This document shows, one piece after another, positions 6,444-12,868 of a DNA stretch of 12,868 nucleotides. Position 1 is the first letter of the stretch. Each line of letters begins with the position of its first letter. The position numbers and the translations under genes are program-made. Origin of the DNA: Deltaproteobacteria bacterium (lineage in GTDB: Bacteria > Desulfobacterota > Desulfobacteria > Desulfobacterales > ETH-SRB1); assembly GCA_019309665.1 (NCBI GenBank), contig JAFDFV010000035.1:1-12868 (forward strand). Reading direction: 5' to 3'. The notes beneath the pieces are model-generated. The model saw only the letters and a list, made by a program, of their open reading frames with translations, searched no databases and had not been told where the DNA came from.

Positions 6444-6462
6444 TGAATTCGGAATAAGTAAA

Positions 6463-6655
6463 AAGTGCCTAAAGTATATTAAAGTGCCTAAAATGCCTAA
6501 AGTTGTGGTACGCCTCCGGCGTGCTAATTAATAACATAGGAATAGAAACTGTTACACTTCCCTATGCATTAATTAACTCAAGAAATCTTTATATAAAATG
6601 GCAGAATACCTTAACTTTAGGCACTTTAATATACTTTAGCTCACTTTAGGCACTT
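6463..6655. repeat. MITE-like nested inverted-repeat element
   Basis: The outer arms 6463-6504 and 6613-6655 are inverted copies built from AAGTGCCTAAAGT units. A 24-bp core is identical between them (6469-6492 against its complement in the right arm), with units shuffled at the edges. Inside are a second inverted pair (TAATTAATAACATAGG at 6525-6540 against 6561-6575, differing by a 1-base indel plus one base) and a small hairpin ACGCC-TCC-GGCGT (6510-6522). The element could fold into one long stem. It has no ORF, and the right arm forms the last codons and the stop of manC. A non-autonomous mobile element is the favoured reading; target-site duplications are not obvious. Confidence 0.75.
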
Positions 6656-8016
6656 AATTTAACTCTAATAATACAAGCCGGCTCTTTCCCGGAGTTATCA
6701 ATTTTAACAGATTCATTGCCGAAAATTATTTTTGACTCTCCCCTGGTTAACAATTCGGTTTCCAAGTTTAATGTGATTTTCACATGGCCTTTAATCACAA
6801 TTAGGTGTTGTAAAGCCGGCTTTTCAACTTTAAATTGAAGATTTGAATCAGGATATATGACAAGTCTTTCAACTTTAATATCATCTTCATGTTCATGTTC
6901 ATGTTCAAGAACAGTCAGGCTGCCCCAAGAATGGTGAACTTTATTATGCTTCTTATATTCTTTTCTTCCCTTTCCCTTTAACTGATTAACAATAGATTTT
7001 ACATCCCTGCTGTTATCAAGATCCGAAACAAATACGGAATCAGGCGTTTCAACGACAACTATTCTATTTAGATGGTTTGTAGCGATCAGCCTGTCCCTGC
7101 CCATTATAAAACAGTTTTTAGTATCCTTTGCTATAACATCTCCATCAATAACATTATTATCCCCATCTTTTGGAAGAAAATCATAAAGAGACTTCCATGA
7201 TCCTATATCGCTCCATCCAAAGTCAGATGGCAAAACAACTCCTTTATCCGTATTTTCCATTATGGCATAATCTATAGAAATATCCGGCAGTCTCTTATAT
7301 TCATCTACTGTTATTGGGTCTTTCAAAATAATATCTTCCATTATTTCAAGAAGTTCCGGCTGGTATTTGCGAAATTCTTCAATCATGACAGAACCCATGA
7401 AAACAAACATCCCGCTGTTCCAGAAAAAGTTTCCAGCCTTAACATACTTTTCTGCAGTTTCTGCATCCGGCTTCTCAACAAATCTCTTAATCGCTGATGC
7501 TCCATCAAATATCTCGCCGGCACCTTCAACATACCCATATCCTGTCTCAGGATAATTGGGTTTAATACCAAAAGTTACAATATAACCCTTGTCAGCAAGA
7601 CGTATTGCAGTATTTAACTTATTATGAAAACTCTCTATATCTCTAATTACATGATCAGCCGGAAAAACACACAAAACAGAATCCTGTTTACTTTTTAAAA
7701 TATTGAGTACTGCAAGCAGAATAGCGGGCGCTGTATTTCTGCCACACGGTTCACAAATGATTTTTCCTTCAGACCGAACGCCTATCTCAGCCATGTGCCT
7801 CGCTGTCTCATGAAAATGTTCCTTTCCGCATACAATTCTTATTCGTTCTGTGTCAACCACAGGGCTCATCCTCTTTATAGTACTCTGAACAAGAGAATCT
7901 TTACCTATAAACTTTACAAGCTGCTTTGGATAGAGCTTTCTGGATACAGGCCAAAGACGCGTTCCAGACCCACCTGCGAGCAAGACAGCATATACGTTTT
8001 CCTTCAGGTCAGGCAT
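6646..8016 (-). CDS. manC: Mannose-1-phosphate guanylyltransferase with degenerate C-terminal isomerase (cupin) domain
   Basis: The enzyme makes GDP-mannose from mannose-1-phosphate and GTP. Residues 1-330 form the nucleotidyltransferase domain, with LLAGGSGTRLWP (12-23), PKQ (30-32), FPADH (118-122), PETGYGY (156-162) and FVEKP (179-183). Residues about 357-456 match the type II phosphomannose isomerase cupin (HSWGS, then beta strands), but the metal-binding segment usually read as QMHHHRAEH is QFKVEKPALQH here (394-404). The later conserved His segment is replaced too, and the tail of about 18 residues ending in DRYGR is missing. So the isomerase is probably inactive. The start is ATG at 8016, with AAGGAAG 8 bases upstream; an ATG 18 codons earlier lacks support. 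It overlaps the dnaE stop by 8 bp. Its stop TAA comes from the inverted-repeat element. At 456 residues it is slightly short. Confidence 0.93.
   Translation of the reverse strand: MPDLKENVYAVLLAGGSGTRLWPVSRKLYPKQLVKFIGKDSLVQSTIKRMSPVVDTERIRIVCGKEHFHETARHMAEIGVRSEGKIICEPCGRNTAPAILLAVLNILKSKQDSVLCVFPADHVIRDIESFHNKLNTAIRLADKGYIVTFGIKPNYPETGYGYVEGAGEIFDGASAIKRFVEKPDAETAEKYVKAGNFFWNSGMFVFMGSVMIEEFRKYQPELLEIMEDIILKDPITVDEYKRLPDISIDYAIMENTDKGVVLPSDFGWSDIGSWKSLYDFLPKDGDNNVIDGDVIAKDTKNCFIMGRDRLIATNHLNRIVVVETPDSVFVSDLDNSRDVKSIVNQLKGKGRKEYKKHNKVHHSWGSLTVLEHEHEHEDDIKVERLVIYPDSNLQFKVEKPALQHLIVIKGHVKITLNLETELLTRGESKIIFGNESVKIDNSGKEPACIIRVKLSA
6886..6907. repeat. Hexanucleotide tandem repeat inside manC
   Basis: TTCATG is repeated 3.7 times and encodes the EHEHEHE stretch at about residues 371-377 of ManC, in the loop between the two domains' conserved blocks. 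Unit changes would add or remove His-Glu pairs without shifting the frame. Confidence 0.85.
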
Positions 8017-11000
8017 TTCTATATCTTCCTTTTCTATTGTTTTCTTTTTTCTCTTTATATTCAGAGTCACATATCGTTTCTACAGTATTATAACCAAGAA
8101 GCTCATTTACTGCACGGGTCAATGACGAACTGGCCTTTAATTTCATCGTATCAGGCAGAGCTATGACCGTATCTGTTTCTTCAGGACTAAATAAATGAAT
8201 ATATGCATTGCATGAACCAGGATATCTTTTAAGAAGATCATTCAATCTTAAAAGCAAATCTTTCCCTGTTTTATTTTTATTCAAATTAAAATGAATGCTC
8301 GCAGTCCAGGTTTCCTCGGCTTTCTCAATCGGCACTACGGTATCTGCCAAAATTTTTACGGAATTCTCATCCCCTTTTACCCGTCCCTGTATAATGACAG
8401 TGTTATCTTCAATCAGGATCTCTTGAATAGCTGCATAAACTAAAGAAAATATTATGATCTCAACAGTTCCGTGCTGATCTTCCAGGGTAACAAAGGCCAT
8501 TAAATCGCCTTTTTTTGTCTTTATTGTCTTAATATTAATAATAATGCCGCCGATCCTGACAATTTCACCATCGTTTTTTTCCTTTAAAGAAATTGTATTC
8601 GCATTGGTGAATTTGTCCAGCAGGTCATCAAACCTTGTCAAAGGGTGTCCGGTTATATAGAAACCAAGAGCTTCTTTTTCAAAAGTTAAAAGCTGTTTTT
8701 CATCCCATTCATCAATGCCTGACATTTGAGGAAGATTGATATTTTGTTTGGCTGCTCCGATATCGAATAATCCCATCTGTGGATCTGTTTTCTCCTTCTG
8801 AACTCTTTGGCCATAATCAATAGCATTTTCCAGAGATACCACCATCTGGGAACGATTAGCACCTGTAGAATCAAAGGCGCCACATTTAATAAGGCTTTCA
8901 ACAACTCTTTTGTTCGCTTTTTTAAGATCTACTCGTTCACAAAAATCAAACAAAGAAGAAAATCTTCCCTCTTTTCTAGCATCTATTATAACTTCAATAG
9001 CTCCTTCCCCAACATTCTTAACAGCAACCAGTCCGAACCTGATCTTCGAACCTATTACCGTAAATTCCTTGTCGCTTTCATTTATATCAGGAGGAAGCAC
9101 TTTTATGCCGTGATGCCGGCATTCGGCTATATATTTTACTACTCCATCAATTGAGTTAATCTCGCCGGTAAGCAGCGAAGCCATGAACTCAACAGGAAAA
9201 TGCGCTTTAAGAAAAGCTGTCTGATATGCAATAAGGGCATAAGCTGCGCTGTGAGACTTGTTAAATCCGTAACCTCCAAATTTTTCAATAAGATCAAACA
9301 GTTTTTTGGCTTTTTGGGATTGAATGCCTCGTTCCGTGGCCCCCCTTATAAAACGCAACCTTTGCCTGGCCATAATTGAAGGTTTTTTCTTGCCCATGGC
9401 TTTTCGTAAATCATCAGCATCAGACATGGAATAGTCAGCAACAGACGCCGCAATTCTCATGACCTGTTCCTGATACACAATAACTCCGTAAGTTTCTTTT
9501 AATATAGGCTCGAGCTCAGGCAAAAGATACACTACATCTTTTTCCCCGTGTTTTCTTTTCACATAATCATCAATCATCCCGCTTTCCATAGGGCCAGGAC
9601 GATAAAGAGCTACAAGCGCTATAACATCATCAAAACATTCGGGCTTTAATCTTATCAGCAGATCCTTCATACCGGAACTCTCTAACTGAAAAACTCCAAT
9701 AGTATCACCCGAAACAAGAAGCTTGTATGTATCAGGATCATCCAAATTTATATTTGTAAGATCGGGAGGAGTGTCGCCCTGTTTGGCGATAAGAGATAAT
9801 GTATTTGCAATAACGGTAAGGTTGCGAAGCCCAAGAAAATCGAATTTTACAAGCCCTATCTTCTCGACACATTTCATATCAAACCAGACTTTCAGCAAAT
9901 CGTTGATTTCCGGTTTTTCATCTGCAATTGACCTGAGTCTGGGTTCCTGCTTCAGGGCATTGTCCAGACTAATATTCAAAACATCCGGCACCATTTTTGC
10001 TATTGCATCTACTTCATTCAGAGGTATATTTAGAGCACGGCCCACATCGCGTATCACAGCCCTGGTCTTTAGTTTTCCGAACGTAATAATTTGAGCCACA
10101 TAGTCAGCGCCGCCATATTTTTTAACAACATACCTGAATATTTCTTCCCTGCCATTTATGCAGAAATCAACATCAATATCAGGCATGCTCTTACGACCGG
10201 GATTAAGAAAACGCTCAAAAATCAAACCGTGTTGAATTGGATCTAAATCAGTAATTCCAAGAGAATAGGCAACAAGGCTACCGGCTACCGAACCTCTGCC
10301 GGGGCCCACAGGAACATTGTGTTTTTTGGCATACAGGATGAAATCAGCAACAATCAAAAAGTATCCGGGAAAACCCATGGAATTTATAGTTGAAATCTCG
10401 CTTTTTATACGTTCTTTATACTGACTTTCATCAATCTCAGGATTCTTTTCCTTTACGCACTTTATTTTTTGATTATATCCTTCCCAGGCTTTTTGCTCAA
10501 AAAACTCCTCAGCAGTCTGCCCTGACGGGGTTTCAAATTTTGGGAAGTGATAAGTTTTAAAATCAAAATCAACATTACATCTCTTAGCTATACTGACTGT
10601 ATTTTCTAAAGCTCCCGGATAGCTTTTGAAATAATTGTGCATATCTTCTCTTGATTTGAAATAGAGCTGATCGGTTCCAAATCTGAAATGATCCGGGTCA
10701 TAAATGGTCTTTCCAGTCTGTACACACAAAAGGATCTCATGAGCACGAGCGTCTTCTTTGTCAAGATAGTGGCAGTCATTGGTCGCAATTAGAGGAATTG
10801 AAAGCCTTTCGCTCATCTCAAGGAGGACCTTGTTCACTTTTTCCTGTACAGGAAGCCCGTTATTTTGAACCTCAAGGAAAAAGTTGCCCTCACCGAAGAT
10901 GTTAAGATAAGTTTGCGCAGCCTCATCAGCCCCATCCAGTCTGTTCTCACCAATAAGCCTTGGAATTTCACCGTGAAGACATGCTGAAAGACCAACAAGC

Positions 11001-11404
11001 CCTTTACTGTGTTCTCTTAATACATTCTTGTCAATGCGGGGCTTATGGTAAAAACCTTTGAGTTGAGCAATTGTAGCCAGTTTGCATAAATTACGGTATC
11101 CTTCAGAATTTTCAGCCAGAATGACCAGGTGGGAAAGCCCTTTATTATCCAAAACGGTTTTATCGGTAAGGTTACGCGGTGCAACATAAAATTCGCATCC
11201 TATTATCGGTTTGACCCCTGCTTTACCGGCCTTCTCAAAAAATTCAAGAACTCCGAACATAGTGCCATGATCGGTAATGGCCACGGAATCCATTCCAAAA
11301 TCAATAGCACGTTTTAAAAGGGCATCAATCCTTATTGCACCGTCCAGAAGGCTGTATTGTGTATGAACATGAAGATGAACGAAAGGGGGAACGGTATGAG
11401 TCAT
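8009..11404 (-). CDS. dnaE: DNA polymerase III alpha subunit
   Basis: This is the replicative polymerase subunit. At 1131 residues it is of DnaE type. The N-terminal PHP domain (about 8-280) keeps what look like all nine metal ligands: His12, His14, Asp21, His46, Glu71, His92, Cys142, Asp210 and His212. The palm has the catalytic PDIDVDF (Asp411, Asp413) and FDFLGL (Asp522). GPGRGSVAGS lies at 367-376, GYGFNKSHSAAYA near 711-723, a helix-hairpin-helix region at about 760-850, an internal beta-clamp motif QMGLF at 876-880 and an OB-fold at about 948-1025. The chosen ATG at 11404 is 1 bp after the guaB stop; a TTG three codons upstream is the alternative, and neither has a well-spaced ribosome-binding site, so coupling to guaB is likely. 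It overlaps manC by 8 bp. Confidence 0.97.
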   Translation of the reverse strand: MTHTVPPFVHLHVHTQYSLLDGAIRIDALLKRAIDFGMDSVAITDHGTMFGVLEFFEKAGKAGVKPIIGCEFYVAPRNLTDKTVLDNKGLSHLVILAENSEGYRNLCKLATIAQLKGFYHKPRIDKNVLREHSKGLVGLSACLHGEIPRLIGENRLDGADEAAQTYLNIFGEGNFFLEVQNNGLPVQEKVNKVLLEMSERLSIPLIATNDCHYLDKEDARAHEILLCVQTGKTIYDPDHFRFGTDQLYFKSREDMHNYFKSYPGALENTVSIAKRCNVDFDFKTYHFPKFETPSGQTAEEFFEQKAWEGYNQKIKCVKEKNPEIDESQYKERIKSEISTINSMGFPGYFLIVADFILYAKKHNVPVGPGRGSVAGSLVAYSLGITDLDPIQHGLIFERFLNPGRKSMPDIDVDFCINGREEIFRYVVKKYGGADYVAQIITFGKLKTRAVIRDVGRALNIPLNEVDAIAKMVPDVLNISLDNALKQEPRLRSIADEKPEINDLLKVWFDMKCVEKIGLVKFDFLGLRNLTVIANTLSLIAKQGDTPPDLTNINLDDPDTYKLLVSGDTIGVFQLESSGMKDLLIRLKPECFDDVIALVALYRPGPMESGMIDDYVKRKHGEKDVVYLLPELEPILKETYGVIVYQEQVMRIAASVADYSMSDADDLRKAMGKKKPSIMARQRLRFIRGATERGIQSQKAKKLFDLIEKFGGYGFNKSHSAAYALIAYQTAFLKAHFPVEFMASLLTGEINSIDGVVKYIAECRHHGIKVLPPDINESDKEFTVIGSKIRFGLVAVKNVGEGAIEVIIDARKEGRFSSLFDFCERVDLKKANKRVVESLIKCGAFDSTGANRSQMVVSLENAIDYGQRVQKEKTDPQMGLFDIGAAKQNINLPQMSGIDEWDEKQLLTFEKEALGFYITGHPLTRFDDLLDKFTNANTISLKEKNDGEIVRIGGIIINIKTIKTKKGDLMAFVTLEDQHGTVEIIIFSLVYAAIQEILIEDNTVIIQGRVKGDENSVKILADTVVPIEKAEETWTASIHFNLNKNKTGKDLLLRLNDLLKRYPGSCNAYIHLFSPEETDTVIALPDTMKLKASSSLTRAVNELLGYNTVETICDSEYKEKKENNRKGRYRNA

Positions 11405-11405
11405 T

Positions 11406-12848
11406 TTAATCAAGACTGTAGTTAGGTGCTTCCTTGGTAATTATTACATCATGGACATGGCTTTCGCGCAAACCCGCTGCACTGATCTTAACAAACCTGG
11501 CTTTTTCTCTCAATTCTTCAATAGTCTGGCAACCCACATATCCCATACCTGCCCTCAATCCTCCAACGAGCTGAAAAATAGTCGCAGAAAGTGAGCCCTT
11601 GTATGGCACGCGCCCAACTATGCCTTCAGGAACCAGCTTGTCATTCTCAATTGCTTCACTTCCCTTTTTCATTGCTTCAATAGATCCCATGCCCCTGTAT
11701 AACTTGTAGCTGCGGCCCTGGAAAAATATTGACTCGCCCGGGCTTTCCTCTGTTCCGGCAAAAAGCCCTCCGATCATTACCACATGCGCACCCGCTCCAA
11801 CAGCTTTTGTAATATCACCAGAAAATTTTATACCACCATCAGCAATCAAAGGCACACCCGTCTTATTTGATATGGATCTACAATTCATTATACCTGTGAG
11901 CTGAGGAATACCTATACCCGCCACTATACGAGTAGTGCATATAGATCCTGGCCCTATCCCGATTTTTACTCCGTCAACCCCGGCTTTAACAAGGTCGTCT
12001 GCACCTTTCGAAGTACCAACATTACCTGCAATCAGCTCAATGTCATCGAAATTACTTTTTAAAATTTTTACAGCATCTATAACATTTTTTGAATGACCGT
12101 GAGATGTATCTATTAATATAACGTCAGCACCTGCTTTTAAAAGCGCTTCCGCGCGCTCTTCCATATCAGGACCAACACCAACGGCAGCTCCTACCCTCAG
12201 CCTGCCCATGCTATCCTTACAAGCATTAGGATATTTTTTTATCTTCTCAATATCCTTTATTGTTATCATGCCTGTAAGTCGTCCATTCTTATCAACTACA
12301 AGAAGTTTTTCGATCCTGTGTTTATGAAGCAGTTTCTTAGAATCTTCCAGGGTAATTCCCTCTGATACCGTAACAAGATTTTCCCTAGTCATTACTTCTG
12401 AAACCTTTTTCTCCATATTGGTCTCGAATCTCAAATCCCTGTTTGTCAAAATGCCGACTAACTGATCTCCTTTTACAACAGGAAGTCCGGAAATGCGATA
12501 CTGCTCCATAAGCTTAAGCACCTCATGGACCGGCTGGTCCGGATTAATAGTAACCGGATCAATAATCATACCACTTTCCGATTTTTTTACTTTATCTACC
12601 TCCAGAATCTGACTTTTTATACTCATGTTTCGATGTATAAAACCTAATCCCCCATCTCGCGCCATAGCTATAGATGCTCTGGCCTCAGTTACGGTATCCA
12701 TGGCAGCGCTGACGATAGGGATGTTTAAGGTAAGGTTTTTAGTCAAACGGGTATTGATATTCACATCTTTGGGCAACACATCAGAATAGCCGGGAATCAG
12801 CAAAACATCATCAAAAGAATATGCCTCTTCAGGTGGTATTTTGATCAT
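11406..12848 (-). CDS. guaB: IMP dehydrogenase
   Basis: The enzyme oxidises IMP to XMP with NAD, the committed step to GMP and GTP, in the cytoplasm. The 480-residue protein is of normal length. It has the N-terminal SFDDVLLIPGYS, two CBS domains (about 93-205) inserted in the TIM barrel, the catalytic loop GIGPGSICTTR with Cys304, the IMP-phosphate loop IADGG (335-339) and the flap VPEGIVGRVPYKG with Arg413. The C-terminus GLRESHVHD is typical. The ATG at 12848 has GGAG 6 bases upstream. It is the first visible gene of a guaB-dnaE-manC run. Its promoter must lie beyond the right edge, since only 20 bp upstream are visible. Supplying GTP for both DNA synthesis and ManC is a possible link, but that is inference. 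Confidence 0.97.
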   Translation of the reverse strand: MIKIPPEEAYSFDDVLLIPGYSDVLPKDVNINTRLTKNLTLNIPIVSAAMDTVTEARASIAMARDGGLGFIHRNMSIKSQILEVDKVKKSESGMIIDPVTINPDQPVHEVLKLMEQYRISGLPVVKGDQLVGILTNRDLRFETNMEKKVSEVMTRENLVTVSEGITLEDSKKLLHKHRIEKLLVVDKNGRLTGMITIKDIEKIKKYPNACKDSMGRLRVGAAVGVGPDMEERAEALLKAGADVILIDTSHGHSKNVIDAVKILKSNFDDIELIAGNVGTSKGADDLVKAGVDGVKIGIGPGSICTTRIVAGIGIPQLTGIMNCRSISNKTGVPLIADGGIKFSGDITKAVGAGAHVVMIGGLFAGTEESPGESIFFQGRSYKLYRGMGSIEAMKKGSEAIENDKLVPEGIVGRVPYKGSLSATIFQLVGGLRAGMGYVGCQTIEELREKARFVKISAAGLRESHVHDVIITKEAPNYSLD

Positions 12849-12868
12849 AAATTTCTCCAGAAGTTATT

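Noticed and set aside
8017..8070. Longer ManC start giving 474 residues
   Set aside because: The added Lys-rich segment is not family-like, it lies in the dnaE coding region, and the ATG at 8016 has a well-placed AAGGAAG.
7795..8166. 123-residue + strand ORF
   Set aside because: It is antisense to manC and dnaE, with a composition typical of a shadow frame and no start signal.
8807..9154. 115-residue + strand ORF inside dnaE
   Set aside because: It is antisense to conserved DnaE sequence and looks like a shadow frame.
9723..10094. 123-residue + strand ORF inside dnaE
   Set aside because: It is antisense to conserved DnaE sequence; no ribosome-binding site or motif.
11405..11413. TTG start for DnaE three codons upstream
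   Set aside because: An ATG directly after the guaB stop is more likely; neither start has a clear ribosome-binding site, so some doubt remains.

Overview
The window looks like a low-to-mid GC chromosomal segment from a Gram-negative bacterium, most likely a member of the Desulfobacterota (Desulfobacterales-like). The clues are a one-piece tmRNA with tag ADDYNYALAA beside smpB, a stand-alone HPr/enzyme I pair with no sugar-specific PTS components nearby, a Lol-type lipoprotein, and several families of short AT-rich intergenic repeats. The taxonomic call is inference. No plasmid, phage, transposase or CRISPR signal is visible.

Layout. Only the first ORF (1-765) is on the + strand. It is an unrecognised protein ending in a SPASM-like cysteine pattern, and it may be cut by the window edge. 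Everything else is on the - strand. Read in the direction of transcription from the right edge: guaB (IMP dehydrogenase), dnaE (DNA polymerase III alpha), manC (mannose-1-phosphate guanylyltransferase with a degenerate C-terminal cupin), a 193-bp inverted-repeat element, a DegT-family sugar aminotransferase, a short direct repeat (copy B), then ptsH-ptsI-smpB, a second copy of that repeat (copy A), ssrA (tmRNA), a cold-shock protein with a strong terminator, and a small lipoprotein. guaB-dnaE-manC are packed with a 1-bp gap and an 8-bp overlap, so they are probably one transcript. ptsH-ptsI-smpB are packed with a 2-bp gap and a 53-bp overlap behind their own candidate sigma70 promoter. ssrA has a near-consensus sigma70 promoter.

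How the genes work together. SmpB and tmRNA are partners in trans-translation and are encoded next to each other. HPr and EI form a phosphorelay from phosphoenolpyruvate, and with no EII genes in view a regulatory role is plausible. ManC and the DegT aminotransferase point to nucleotide-sugar and surface-polysaccharide precursor synthesis, placed behind two housekeeping genes of GTP synthesis and replication.

Several start codons differ from the longest ORF. smpB starts at TTG 2875, manC at ATG 8016, dnaE probably at ATG 11404, csp at ATG 1610 and ptsH at GTG 4930. I see no convincing new multi-gene system. The most interesting points are the repeat elements that supply the stop codons of smpB and manC, the apparently dead isomerase domain of ManC, and the SPASM-like orphan at the left edge.
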